Source of the DNA: Devosia sp. 1566
Lineage (GTDB): Bacteria; Pseudomonadota; Alphaproteobacteria; Rhizobiales; Devosiaceae
DNA length: 64,000 nt
Assembly: GCF_004005995.1 (NCBI RefSeq)
Contig: NZ_CP034767.1
Coordinates: 124,001 to 188,000 of the forward strand
Direction of reading: 5' to 3'
This document shows, piece by piece, positions 8,172-17,049 of this stretch (its first letter is position 1; every line of letters starts with the position of its first letter). Position numbers and translations under genes: made by a program. Below the pieces are notes generated by a model. It saw only the letters and a list, made by a program, of their open reading frames with translations. It ran no database searches and had not been told where the DNA came from.

Positions 8172-9431
8172 TTAACTCTGGACCGCTATGCCATCGGCAA
8201 GCGATTTCCTGTATGCAAAATAAGCTGGAACGAGCCCAGCCACGGCGGAGGTCGCTGCCACCGCCAACACGATCAACCCATCGACCGAACCCGGTGCGGC
8301 AACATCGAGAGCAAGTCCGAATGTGCCCTCGATCCAAGGCGCCGCGAGGGCCATGCTCGCATAGGCCGCGACGACACCCAGAAGCGCGCCTGTCGTGCCG
8401 ATCAACGTCGCCTCGCTGACAAGCAGTCCCGCGACGTGCCATGGGCCGGCACCGACAGCGCGCAGAATGGCGATCTCTCGTCGCCGATCGTTGAGCAGCG
8501 CCAACAACGTGGCGATCATGCCAGCAAGCGCTGCGCCGACCATCAACGCTGCGACGAGGCGCAACGCGGCCTCGACGATCTCTACAACCGACCAGAGTTC
8601 GAGAAGCGCCAATCCCGGGATAACGGCGCTGATCGGCTCCTCGCGGTACTGGTTGAGGTCGCGCTGCGCCGTGAAGGTGGCAATCGGCGAGGTCAATTTG
8701 ACGAGGGCCGCGGTGACCGATCGCGGGGTCAGGTCCATGGCCCTGAGGGCATCAGCTTCGGTGCGCTCGCCGAACGGAACGCCGCCGGACTGCCAATCGA
8801 CATGGATGGCTTCTATGGCCGACAGGCTCACATGCAGCGCCTTGTCGACGGGGGTGCCGGTTCGTTCGAGAATGCCCGAGACCCGGAAAGGCAGGTCGCC
8901 ATGCTCTGCTAGACCGATGCTGCCCAGCCCGTGATTGACCACCAGGACATCGCCGATCTCGTAGCCGAGATCTTCGGCGACCCTGACCCCCAGCACAACA
9001 TCAAAGAGATCGTCGAACGGGGCGCCAGCACCGAAGCGGAGCGACTGGTCATCGCGATAGCGGAAATGTTCGAAGTAGCTTTGATCCGTACCGACGACGC
9101 GGTAGCCGCGGTGGGAATCGCCAAGCGACAAAGGAATGATCCAGTCCACATCCGGCCGTTCGGCGATCGCCGAGTAGGTTTCCCAAGTGAGATTGTTGGC
9201 CGCGTCGCCGATGCGGAAGACGGCGTAGAGCATCAGCTGCACATTGCCACTGCGCGCCCCGATGATGAGGTCGACGCCGGAAACTGTGCCGGCAAAACTG
9301 GCGCGCGCCCCGTCCCGCACCTTTTCGACGCCGACCACAAGGCCAACCGACAGGGCAATGCACAGCGTCGTCAGCGTGACGAGGGCGAGTCGGTTCAGGA
9401 GACTTTTAAGGGCGAGACGAAGAATGATCAT
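8172..9431 (-). CDS. ABC transporter permease, FtsX/MacB type
   Basis: A 419 aa protein with one N-terminal membrane segment, a periplasmic domain of roughly 230 residues, and three C-terminal segments forming the FtsX domain. This is the type VII (MacB/LolCE-like) layout rather than an ordinary importer channel. It overlaps the upstream ATPase by 4 bases (ATGA), so the two are translationally coupled. Next to a ZrgA-like protein it most likely serves zinc uptake or extrusion of a metal-bound factor from the inner membrane. Confidence 0.87.
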   Translation of the reverse strand: MIILRLALKSLLNRLALVTLTTLCIALSVGLVVGVEKVRDGARASFAGTVSGVDLIIGARSGNVQLMLYAVFRIGDAANNLTWETYSAIAERPDVDWIIPLSLGDSHRGYRVVGTDQSYFEHFRYRDDQSLRFGAGAPFDDLFDVVLGVRVAEDLGYEIGDVLVVNHGLGSIGLAEHGDLPFRVSGILERTGTPVDKALHVSLSAIEAIHVDWQSGGVPFGERTEADALRAMDLTPRSVTAALVKLTSPIATFTAQRDLNQYREEPISAVIPGLALLELWSVVEIVEAALRLVAALMVGAALAGMIATLLALLNDRRREIAILRAVGAGPWHVAGLLVSEATLIGTTGALLGVVAAYASMALAAPWIEGTFGLALDVAAPGSVDGLIVLAVAATSAVAGLVPAYFAYRKSLADGIAVQS

Positions 9432-10135
9432 GCCAGCGCCCTGCCGGCTCGAGCAAAATCGGCCAGCGCCACCACGCGATCAAACCCTGGCAGGCTTGGA
9501 TCGTGGCTGACCATCAGCAGCGATGACCCAGTGCCTTCGAGCTGAGCCTGAAGCATCTGGAGGAACGCGGCCTGTCGATCGCGGTCGAGCGCAGAAGTCG
9601 GCTCATCCGCCACGATGAGATCGGGCGCGCCGATCAGCGCCCGCAGCGCGGCAACGCGCTGCTGCTGGCCAAGGCTAAGCTGGCTCGCGCGCAACCCTGC
9701 CACCTCGGCCGATGGCAATCCAATGGCATCGAGCATCTGCAGCGCCTGCGTCCGAGCCCCTTCAACGCCTCCGGCCCGCTTGAGGCGCGCTGGGGCAAAG
9801 GACAGGGGCAGCAGGATGTTTTCCAGCGCCGTCAAATAGGAAACGAGATTGAGGCTTTGAAAGATGAGGCCAATATGCTCGGCCCGGAAGCGATCGCGCC
9901 GCCATTGCGAAAGGCGAGTAAGATCGGTTCCGAGGACGCATACACTCCCTTTTTGCGGGCGTGTGATTCCTGCGATGAGGCCGATGAGCGTCGACTTGCC
10001 GGTGCCGCTCGGCGCGACCAGCAGCAGTCTCTCGCCACGGACCATGGTGAATGTATCGACGGCAAGCGCGAAGCCCGTGCGTCCCTGCCAGGCAAATTGC
10101 ATGCCGCTGAGCGATATGGCTGGGGACTGCGCCAT
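9428..10135 (-). CDS. ABC transporter ATP-binding protein, LolD/MacB-like
   Basis: A 235 aa nucleotide-binding subunit. It has Walker A APSGTGKST, a Q-loop near FQSLNLV, the signature LSLGQQQR and Walker B LIVADEPT, followed by an SHD histidine switch. It is the cytoplasmic partner of the FtsX-type permease encoded immediately downstream with a 4-base overlap, and it follows the DUF2796 gene by six bases. All catalytic motifs are intact. The family powers mechanotransmission rather than classical solute translocation, so the transported substrate is inferred only from the metal context. Confidence 0.9.
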   Translation of the reverse strand: MAQSPAISLSGMQFAWQGRTGFALAVDTFTMVRGERLLLVAPSGTGKSTLIGLIAGITRPQKGSVCVLGTDLTRLSQWRRDRFRAEHIGLIFQSLNLVSYLTALENILLPLSFAPARLKRAGGVEGARTQALQMLDAIGLPSAEVAGLRASQLSLGQQQRVAALRALIGAPDLIVADEPTSALDRDRQAAFLQMLQAQLEGTGSSLLMVSHDPSLPGFDRVVALADFARAGRALA

Positions 10136-10141
10136 GGCCGC

Positions 10142-10666
10142 CTAACGCAAGGTCATGGCGGGTTGCTGGCGAGTGAGGGTGCCGGATTGTGCAACCCCAT
10201 CCACTAGGCCATCCACGTTGAGCGCCTCAGCCCTGTTGAACTGATCGAAGAGTCCGGTACGGAGTTCAACATCGCCAGCAGCAAGCCCGGGGCAATCGAG
10301 AGCGTAGCTGGCTGTGAACTCAGCATGGTGATGGTCGTCATGCGCCCTGAACTCAGCGGTGGCAGCTTTCACAGTGCAAGCGGTGTCAGGCGTGAACGCA
10401 AACAGGCCGGTTGGCTGTGACAGCGTCGCGATGGCGTTTTCGACAGACGATTGCTCCTCTGGCGTCGTCGCCTGTCGCTCGAAGCCAACAATGTCCGACC
10501 CGGGAATGGTCAACTCGATCGAGACCGTGCTGCCGTCGACCACCATCATGAGAAGCCCCGTGCCGTGCACGTGCGCTTCGGCATGGCGTGGTTGCGCCGA
10601 TAGAGGCGATGCAGAGACAAGCATCAAGGCAAGAGGCAGGAACAGGCGGCAGTTCAAGTCAACCAT
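10142..10666 (-). CDS. Periplasmic DUF2796 (ZrgA-like) zinc-binding protein
   Basis: A 174 aa exported protein: a hydrophobic signal (LFLPLALMLVSASPLSA) followed by HAEAHVHGTG, the hallmark of DUF2796/ZrgA proteins. A second His cluster (HDDHHHAEF) lies near residue 125. Such His-rich periplasmic proteins bind zinc in the Vibrio zrg system. The ATG at 10666 is preferred over an in-frame TTG four codons earlier. It heads the ABC genes and is preceded on the same strand by an exported amidohydrolase and an intergenic hairpin. No clear Zur box was seen. Confidence 0.82.
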   Translation of the reverse strand: MVDLNCRLFLPLALMLVSASPLSAQPRHAEAHVHGTGLLMMVVDGSTVSIELTIPGSDIVGFERQATTPEEQSSVENAIATLSQPTGLFAFTPDTACTVKAATAEFRAHDDHHHAEFTASYALDCPGLAAGDVELRTGLFDQFNRAEALNVDGLVDGVAQSGTLTRQQPAMTLR

Positions 10667-10694
10667 CAGTCTACCCAAAAGAGATCGAAGTAGT

Positions 10695-10716
10695 GCCGGG
10701 GAGCTTCCTCCCCGGC
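10695..10716 (-). terminator. Intercistronic hairpin between amidohydrolase and zrgA-like gene
   Basis: A perfect 9-base stem (10695-10703 with 10708-10716) with a 4-base loop. No T-tract follows directly on the minus strand. It is likely a processing or partial termination site that separates expression of the exported amidohydrolase from the zinc genes. Confidence 0.5.
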
Positions 10717-10723
10717 TGCAGGG

Positions 10724-12310
10724 TCAATTGGTGGCCGGTGCAGGCACTTCGAGCTGCGGATAGTCAATGCCGAGCTGGTCGAGATAGGTCTCGTGCTGGC
10801 TCGGATCATAGTAGAATTCGGCCTGACGGGGCCGATTGCGTGCGTCCGTCTCGGCATTAAGGTGGGTTGAGGGGACGTCGGTTTCGCTCTCGAAGGGGTA
10901 ATACTTGAGGTCCTTAGTCTGCACATCGGCGAAATAGGTTTCGGCCGCCTCGACGAGTTCCGGATCGGTCAGGATATCGAGCGCGGTGAGGGCGGTTACC
11001 TTGGCGCCGGCCAAAGCGCCCTTGTGGGCGATGGGGGTTGCTACGGCGAGCGCAGCCTGCCAGTTGTGGGTAATGGTGCCGGCAATGTTGGCGGGGTAGC
11101 TCAGACGCACTGTGGGCTTGGTCCACATCACTGCACCAATGTCGTCCGAGGGGCCGGAGCCGACCTTTTCGACGGGGCCGGCGAGGTCGCCGATCTCGGT
11201 GCGAAGGCCAATGGTTGCGGCGCCGATCGCTTCCTGGACGGCCTTGGCATAGGCCTGGTCGTCCTCGCTCCACTCCGGCATGCCGACGGACTTGATGTTT
11301 TCGTACATGGCCTTGGCGAGTGCTTCATTGCCATGTGAGGGCCAGGCCGAGCCCAGAATGCGGCGCTCATAGGAAGTGCCGGTCATCAGTGTCGCGCCCT
11401 CGGCGATGCCGTCGGCGATCTCGAGCATTTCCACCGCAGCATCCGGGGAGGTGTTGCGGAAATAGTACCAGACGCTGGCATTGTCCGGCACGATATTGGG
11501 CTGCAGGCCGCCATTGCTGATCACATAATGCGAACGCTGATCAGGATGGAGATGCTCGCGGCGGAAGTTCCAGCCCGCATTCATCAGTTCCACGGCGTCG
11601 AGCGCAGACCGACCCGACCAGGGGCTGACCGCGCCATGGGCGGAAACGCCTGTAAAGCTGAATTCAGCCGAAATCATCGACATTGAATTGGACTGGCCCC
11701 AGGAGGTGCTGAGCCCATTGCCGACGTGGTTGGAAATGACGACGTCGATATCGTCGAGAATGCCGGCCTTAACGAACCACTGCTTGGCCGCCAAGGCTTC
11801 CTCGGCGATCCCGGGCCAGATCTGCAGCGTTCCGGTAATGCCCTCGCTCTCCATGAGCTCCTTGGTCGCTAGAGCGCCGACAATGCTGACGGCGATGCCC
11901 GTATTGTGGCCTTCGCCATGTCCGTCACCACCATCGACGAGCGGCTGGCGAGTAAGCACACCGGGCGTCTGGGATTGGCCCGGCAGGCCATCGACGTCTG
12001 AATTGAAGGAGATCGCCGGCCCCTCGCCATTGCTCCAGGTCGCAACCCACGCCGTCGGCATGCCGCCGATACCAGTCTCGATCTCAAAACCTTCCGCCTC
12101 GAGCATCTGGGTCAGGTAACGCATGGTTTCGGTTTCGTGGAACCCCACTTCGGCAAAGCTGAAGACCGAGTCGACGATCTCCTGCGTGAGCTTTGCCTTG
12201 CCATCGACCAACTCACCGAGTTGCACCTTTAGGGCGTCGATATCCTGGGCGTATGCAAGTGGTGCGGTCGTTATCAGCAATAGGGCTGCAAGCGAACCTA
12301 AGCGCGTCAT
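10724..12310 (-). CDS. Exported M20 family amidohydrolase (AbgB-like)
   Basis: A 528 aa protein with a clear signal peptide (LAALLLITTAPLAYAQD), so periplasmic. The M20 metallopeptidase fold is visible: NSDVDGLPG, HGEGHN (metal ligands), EEALAAKQWF and later SNHVG, with the dimerisation lid between. Closest in layout to aminobenzoyl-glutamate utilisation protein B and carboxypeptidase-like hydrolases, extended by about 50 residues at the C-terminus. It is a dinuclear metal enzyme releasing amino acids from N-acyl compounds, which gives a plausible link to the zinc genes just downstream. The substrate is unknown. Confidence 0.85.
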   Translation of the reverse strand: MTRLGSLAALLLITTAPLAYAQDIDALKVQLGELVDGKAKLTQEIVDSVFSFAEVGFHETETMRYLTQMLEAEGFEIETGIGGMPTAWVATWSNGEGPAISFNSDVDGLPGQSQTPGVLTRQPLVDGGDGHGEGHNTGIAVSIVGALATKELMESEGITGTLQIWPGIAEEALAAKQWFVKAGILDDIDVVISNHVGNGLSTSWGQSNSMSMISAEFSFTGVSAHGAVSPWSGRSALDAVELMNAGWNFRREHLHPDQRSHYVISNGGLQPNIVPDNASVWYYFRNTSPDAAVEMLEIADGIAEGATLMTGTSYERRILGSAWPSHGNEALAKAMYENIKSVGMPEWSEDDQAYAKAVQEAIGAATIGLRTEIGDLAGPVEKVGSGPSDDIGAVMWTKPTVRLSYPANIAGTITHNWQAALAVATPIAHKGALAGAKVTALTALDILTDPELVEAAETYFADVQTKDLKYYPFESETDVPSTHLNAETDARNRPRQAEFYYDPSQHETYLDQLGIDYPQLEVPAPATN

Positions 12311-13023
12311 TGTTCCTCTCCGTTTCCTGAAAGCCTGACAGCGCCGAAATCTTGTTAGGATCGAAATGGCGTGAAGGCTTTATTTCAGCCTAAGCCATGG
12401 TCCTCACTTGTCAACGATCAATGGCCAAATTAGAGGCATAGGCGTGAAGTGATCAAAATTCGCGCAAAGGTTGGCCGCATGAGTGGTGGCACAACGACAG
12501 CCAGTTACACGGTTACCGATCTCCCAGCTCACTCCTTCGCCGGACTACCGAGATAGACCAGAACATGGAATTGCCGACCTTTAACGGGATTGACTTTCAG
12601 CCGTGAAAGCGCGCCGCGTCTCCAGTGGTACTGGTGCTCGCCGTGAGGTCCTTGCCGACGAAATCTGCTTGGAAACGACCCCCTCGTACATCCTGGGCAG
12701 CGCGCTTTTAAGTGTCTCGCCAAGCCCGAAAGCAAGGTACAGCTGGAGAGCATCAAGCGCGGCAGAGATACGCCCGTATCCCAGAAGTTGGGATATTCCA
12801 GGCTCCTAAGAACGGTGCGTCTACTCTTCAAGCGCAGCTTGTCCGGAGACCCGCTCCAAACGAGAGGTTCCTGAGGGGTAGCTGGAACGGCAGCTTTCGG
12901 GACTCTCTGTTCCGACAGGCTGAACGTCCGAAAAGGGGCGCTGTGCGGCCATTTTCCAAATCTCAACGGTGGCGGTACCGTAGACAATAGACCAAGATAT
13001 CCCGCCCCTCTTCTGATCGGCTC
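12311..13023. other. 713-base intergenic stretch with no supported gene
   Basis: Apart from the promoter side of the amidohydrolase (12311-12420), nothing coding is supported: the open frames lack initiation signals and family features. The segment 12888-12940 is a partial copy of the dispersed repeat. The composition and the presence of remnants suggest accumulated mobile or decayed DNA. Confidence 0.5.
12888..12940 (+). repeat. Dispersed intergenic repeat, block 2 copy
   Basis: CGGCAGCTTTC at 12888-12898, then CAGG-CTGAACG and a GGGGCG end at 12940, matching 7520-7570 with nearly identical spacing (28 against 26 bases between blocks). The match is by eye. Confidence 0.5.
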
Positions 13024-14025
13024 CTAACGAGCTACTGGCGCGCAGCTCTCGCCAACCACCAACGCAGGCTGGAAGACGATATGGCGCGGCGATTCGCTAA
13101 CCTTGCCGTTTATCCTCTCAACCAGCATGCGCAGCGCTGCATTGGTCATGTCGGTGACTGGATGCTCGGTACGGGTCAACTGTGGTTTCAAACCGCCCAT
13201 GGCCGAAATCGTGTCGGTAGAGGTTATCGACACGTCCTGCGGGCACTGCAGCCCCATGTCTGACACCGCGCGCATCGCGCCGATGGCCATCACGCCATTG
13301 GCTACATAGAGAGCTCTGGGGCGATCGGGTTGTCCCAGCATGTCGCGAGCCACCGAATAAGCTGCGTCTTCACGGAACTCGCCCGACCGCACATGGCCCG
13401 GCTGTGGATCCAGCCCCCGCGCGGCCATCGCCTCGATCATGCCGTCAAGTCGGCCCCGACCGGTTGATAGCTGCCTCGGGCCAGTGATCGAGCCGATTCG
13501 CGTGTGCCCCAGGTCGAGAAGATAATTGGTGACCTGCCGACCGGCCGACAAATTGTCCACGGTGACGGTATCGGTTTGTTCGCCTTCAAGCGAGCGTCCC
13601 AAGAGCACCGTTGGAACGTCGTCGAATTCGAGATGCCGATATTGGTCAGCCGCGCCAACCGGCACGATCACCGCGCCATCGCAGCCCAGCGTGCGAATGC
13701 GCGCTAGGATGCGGCGCTCGATTCCGGTTTTTCGTCGCGGTTGAACAGCACCAGCGAATAGCCCCAAGCGGCCACCGCTGCCTCTGCCGACGTTACCATC
13801 CGCGCATAAAATGGATTGGCGAGATCTGCGACAACCAGCGCGATCAGCTGGCTGCGTCCGCGCCGCAAATTGCGTGCCACGAGTGAGGGCGCAAAGCGAG
13901 TCGCGGATGGCGGCGAGCACACGGGTGCGCAATTCCGCGCTGACAAAGGCTGTGTCGTTCACTACGGCCGACACGGTTGCCGTGGAAACTCCGGCGGCCT
14001 TTGCGACGTCTTTTATCGTGGCCAA
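13024..14025 (-). CDS. LacI family regulator with two compensating frame changes
   Basis: The frame is open for the whole gene, but only the ends read as LacI: the N-terminal helix-turn-helix (ATIKDVAKAAGVSTATVS) and the part after CDGAVIVP to the C-terminus. The expected family sequence between (FAPSLVARNLRRG through LVVADLANPFYARM) is present in another frame from about 13895 to 13722. Loss of two bases near 13893-13903 and one near 13717-13724 would explain this. About 57 residues, the start of the effector domain and the hinge, are therefore scrambled. TTG at 14025 gives the usual start before ATIKDV. The product is probably non-functional or altered. Confidence 0.75.
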   Translation of the reverse strand: MATIKDVAKAAGVSTATVSAVVNDTAFVSAELRTRVLAAIRDSLCALTRGTQFAARTQPADRAGCRRSRQSILCADGNVGRGSGGRLGLFAGAVQPRRKTGIERRILARIRTLGCDGAVIVPVGAADQYRHLEFDDVPTVLLGRSLEGEQTDTVTVDNLSAGRQVTNYLLDLGHTRIGSITGPRQLSTGRGRLDGMIEAMAARGLDPQPGHVRSGEFREDAAYSVARDMLGQPDRPRALYVANGVMAIGAMRAVSDMGLQCPQDVSITSTDTISAMGGLKPQLTRTEHPVTDMTNAALRMLVERINGKVSESPRHIVFQPALVVGESCAPVAR

Positions 14026-14076
14026 AAGAGCACCATAGCTAGTCGTTTCGCTGAACTTTGAAGCATGTAACATGCT

Positions 14077-14838
14077 GTGCTAGCAAGATTCGCCCTGCCA
14101 TTCGAAGGCGAGTTGCTGGCCTCGATCCGCGAGGTCGCGGCGCGCTCACCCTTTCGGCACATGGTGACCCCCGGGGGCTACACCATTTCCGTCACCATGA
14201 CCAACTGGGGGACGGCCGGGTGGGTAACGGACCACAAGGGCTACCGCTATGATCGAGTGGACCCGGAGTCCGGCGAACCGTGGCCCGCGATGCCGCCCGC
14301 TTTTCTCGCCCTCGCCACCGGGGCGGCGACGTTGGCGGGCTACCCGTCATCCCGGCCCGACGCCTGCTTGATCAACCGCTACGAGCCCGGCTCCCGCCTA
14401 TCACTCCACCAAGACAAGGACGAGCGCGACTTCGGAAATCCCATCGTCTCGGTCTCGCTTGGCTTGCCGGCGGTCTTCCAGTTCGGGGGCGCGAGGCCCG
14501 GCGATCGCCGAGGCAACGCGCCGGTCGCGATCGTCGATACTAAATGGAAGCGCTTGTCGCCGGTGATCGAAGATGCCAAGCACGGGGTCAGTCAGACCGA
14601 TGTTTATCAGATGACGGCCTATGGGCAGCTCTATGACTGCCCTGACCTTCTTCTCCTCTACCCTCACCATCGCGGTCTTGGATCCGGGCCGTTCGCCACG
14701 GATTACATGATCTACGGAAGTACGCATCGGCTGCGCCTCCGGAGCATCGACGTCGCGCAACGCGAGGTTGGGATCGCGGCGGACCTCGCAACCATGTTCC
14801 AGCGTTGGCCAGCAGAGCATCCGCTCGTTTCCGGATGA
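14077..14838 (+). pseudogene. Chimera: AlkB dioxygenase N-part fused to McrC nuclease C-part
   Basis: Residues 1-145 are AlkB-like (PFRHMVTPGGYT, YRYDRVDPESG, CLINRYEPGSRLSLHQDKDERDF, SVSLGLPAVFQFGG) with Fe ligands H111 and D113. At about residue 145-150 it switches to the end of McrC, the nuclease subunit of the McrBC modified-cytosine restriction system (VDTKWKRLSP, KHGVSQTDVYQMTAYGQLY, LLLLYPHH). The distal AlkB iron His and the 2-oxoglutarate Arg are missing, as is the front of McrC including its first acidic residue. Stops precede GTG 14077, so the AlkB start is also clipped. An in-frame deletion fusion is the simplest reading. Confidence 0.75.
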
Positions 14839-15271
14839 GGCTCCCGTGGCGGACTCGTGGTGCGAACGTCCGCTTCGTGCCCGAAGCCGACATAGATCAT
14901 CATAGTCGCCAATGACCGGTGTGGGGTCGGTAACGTACCGGCTGCAACGGGCTCGAATGCGGGCGCCTATGGGGTGGGTTGCCGACAGTCTGCTTCTCGA
15001 ACGTCACCCAGAAAAGCAGACATCCGGCAGTACTAATTACAACCCGATGCAGCGACGTGAGTGCCGCGTGGACGATCAAAGCGGTTAGCCTGTCCCTGTC
15101 GCGGTTCCCGTACACCTTGAGGTAGATTTTGCCTATCAACCATGACATTTCGCAACCGCGTGGTGCTCGGCAAGGCGCAGCAACGATATCTGGCCGTGGA
15201 AGCAGCTTCAGATTCGATCGACTCCGCGTACGAATGCCTTGGATCGCCGAACGCGTCGGGATAGGAAGCCG
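14839..15271. other. 433-base intergenic stretch with repeat copy
   Basis: No gene is supported. The minus strand near 14840-14912 resembles the non-coding remnants often misannotated as short proteins in alphaproteobacteria. Position 14970-14996 carries the dispersed repeat, and CCCAGAAAAGCAGAC at 15007-15021 resembles a second motif at about 33175. Confidence 0.45.
14970..14996 (-). repeat. Dispersed intergenic repeat copy
   Basis: On the minus strand this reads GAAGCAGACTGTCGGC followed by AACCCACCCCA, differing by a few bases from 7476-7502, 33090-33116 and 36005-36032. Confidence 0.55.
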
Positions 15272-16144
15272 CTAGCCGGGCACCTGCTTCGACAGCCAGC
15301 CCCGGAACTTCCGCAGAGCGGGACGTTCATAGCGGCTGCGGGCATAGGCGATGAAATAATTATGCCCGGAGGGCGCGCTGACCGGCGAAACCCGGCGCAG
15401 CCGGTTCTGCTCTATGTCATCGGACACGAGCTCCAGCTCGGCCATGACGATGCCAAGACCATGTTTGGCGGCACTATAGGACATGCTGGAGCTTTCGAAA
15501 GACCAGCCCTTGTCCCGCGCCACCAACGGCACGTCTGCCGCCATGCACCAGGTCTGCCAGTCGTCATGCCGGCGCAGGGTATGGATGATCGGATAGTCGT
15601 TCAGCCGTGCAACGTCCACGGGTCCGAAATGGGGTGCGGCGACCGGGCATATGGTCGTGCTGAACAGCGGTTCGATGACGAAGTCATTGGTATCGCCCTG
15701 CCGGCTGGTCGAGGCGATATAGGCATCGCCATTGTTTCCGCCCGGTGAGTCGCCCGGGCTGAGAAACATGCAGGTCACCGAAATTTCGGGGTGCTGGGCA
15801 GCCAGATCGGCCAGCCGGGGGGCCAGCCATTCCGATCCGAACGACCGCGACAGGTGCAGCACGACAGAGCTGCTCCCGGTCATGGCCCGGAGCGTCGTAT
15901 GCCCTTCCTCCAGCGCCGCGATGGGTGGGCCCACGAGTTTCAGGTACACCCGACCGAAATCCGTCAACGCGATCTGGCGCCCTTCGCGCTGGAACAAAGC
16001 GGTACCAACCTCTTGTTCTAGCTGGCGAATTTGCTGACTGACTGCCGATTGCGTGACGTTCAACGCCGTCGCGGCGCGGGAAAAGCTGCCCAGTCGGGCG
16101 GTCTCCAAAAATGCCCTTAGCAGGTGAAGTGAGGGTACGCGCAT
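15272..16144 (-). CDS. LysR family transcriptional regulator of the hydrolase cluster
   Basis: A 290 aa protein with an N-terminal winged helix (LHLLRAFLETARLGSFSRAATALNVTQSAVSQQIRQLE) and a LysR substrate-binding domain from about residue 90. It is most like the GcvA-type subgroup. It is divergent from the first hydrolase gene, and a perfect TTAG-N5-CTAA palindrome lies just upstream of its own start, so it most likely controls itself and the catabolic operon in response to a pathway compound. The N-terminus at ATG 16144 fits the family exactly. Confidence 0.92.
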   Translation of the reverse strand: MRVPSLHLLRAFLETARLGSFSRAATALNVTQSAVSQQIRQLEQEVGTALFQREGRQIALTDFGRVYLKLVGPPIAALEEGHTTLRAMTGSSSVVLHLSRSFGSEWLAPRLADLAAQHPEISVTCMFLSPGDSPGGNNGDAYIASTSRQGDTNDFVIEPLFSTTICPVAAPHFGPVDVARLNDYPIIHTLRRHDDWQTWCMAADVPLVARDKGWSFESSSMSYSAAKHGLGIVMAELELVSDDIEQNRLRRVSPVSAPSGHNYFIAYARSRYERPALRKFRGWLSKQVPG

Positions 16145-16147
16145 GCG

Positions 16148-16166
16148 GCATTAGTATTGCTAATGC
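16148..16166. promoter_or_regulatory. LysR-type operator palindrome
   Basis: GCATTAG-N5-CTAATGC, a perfect 7-base inverted repeat that fits the T-N11-A LysR box, 4 bases upstream of the lysR start. A second, weaker pair (GCATCA 16213-16218 with TGATGC 16227-16232) lies nearer to the hydrolase gene. Together they fit a recall site plus activation site layout. Confidence 0.6.
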
Positions 16167-16327
16167 AAAGCGGCCGAAAGTGTAATTTGACTGTCGACTG
16201 CTAAAATTCTTAGCATCAGCACAGGTTGATGCAAAATTAGGCATACGGCATGGGGTGTCCCATCGGCCCGTCTTCCCGCGCATCTTCCCAATTGCAGAAC
16301 CGCTACCGCAACACGGGAGTTTGACGA

Positions 16328-17038
16328 ATGGAATTTGGTTGGGAACCCTACCTGTCCGAGCGCGACAAGAAGCACAGCGAGCTTTGGGGCAAGAAGGAAC
16401 TGAACGGCTTTGGCAACAAGCCGGCCCTGGTGCTCATCGACATCTATTACTCGGTGCTTGGCCTCGAGCGCGAGGATATCTTTGAATCGATGAAGACCTG
16501 GCGCGGCTCGACCGGCCTCGAGGGCTGGGAGGCCGTCGACAAGACCGCCGAGCTGCTGAAAGTGGCCCGTGCCTCGGGCGTTCCGGTCATTCACGTCAAG
16601 GGCCTGCACAGCGGCGTCAACTCTTGGGGTCGCCGCAAGCGCGCGGCGCCGACCATGTCCAAGGAAATGATCGAGAAGGGCCAGCAGATCGTCGACGAAG
16701 TAAAGCCCATCGAGGGCGAACTGGTCATCGAGAAAGCCGCCCCCTCGGCGTTTCAGGGCACGCCGCTTGCCTTCCAGTTGCAGAGCCTGGGCATCGACAC
16801 CGTGATCGTCTGCGGGGAAACCACCTCCGGCTGCGTCCGCGCGTCGGTGGTCGATGGTGCCACGGCCCGCTTCCGCATGGGCGTGGTCAAGGATTGCGTG
16901 TTCGATCGCACCGAGGCCTCGCACTACATCAATCTCTACGACATGCACCACAAATATGCCGATGTGGTCTCGCTCGACATGGCCAAGACCTACCTGGCCA
17001 GCATGGCCGCCGACGCACCGATGCTCAAGGCCGGCTGA
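16328..17038 (+). CDS. Isochorismatase-like cysteine hydrolase 1
   Basis: A 236 aa member of the isochorismatase/N-carbamoylsarcosine amidase superfamily. The triad is visible: D38 (VLIDIYYS), K136 (VIEKAAPS) and nucleophile C169 (GETTSGCVRAS). The TTSGCVRAS form points to amidases or carbamoyl hydrolases (N-carbamoylsarcosine, maleamate or nicotinamide-type) rather than true isochorismatase. It is the first gene after the divergent LysR regulator and is followed by a hairpin and a solute-binding protein. Two paralogues lie downstream at 23821 and 24685. The exact substrate is unknown. Confidence 0.88.
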   Translation: MEFGWEPYLSERDKKHSELWGKKELNGFGNKPALVLIDIYYSVLGLEREDIFESMKTWRGSTGLEGWEAVDKTAELLKVARASGVPVIHVKGLHSGVNSWGRRKRAAPTMSKEMIEKGQQIVDEVKPIEGELVIEKAAPSAFQGTPLAFQLQSLGIDTVIVCGETTSGCVRASVVDGATARFRMGVVKDCVFDRTEASHYINLYDMHHKYADVVSLDMAKTYLASMAADAPMLKAG

Positions 17039-17049
17039 TTGCGCCACCG

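Noticed and set aside
7800..8912. A 370-codon plus-strand frame
   Set aside because: Antisense to the DUF3299 and FtsX-type permease genes, which have strong family features.
12529..12987. A 152-codon minus-strand frame in the spacer before the LacI gene
   Set aside because: No initiation site, low-complexity composition, and it contains a copy of the dispersed repeat; treated as non-coding.
14588..14912. Minus-strand frames resembling frequently misannotated short proteins (SGTKRTF-like start)
   Set aside because: Such frames are non-coding repeat remnants common in alphaproteobacteria, and they overlap the AlkB-McrC chimera.
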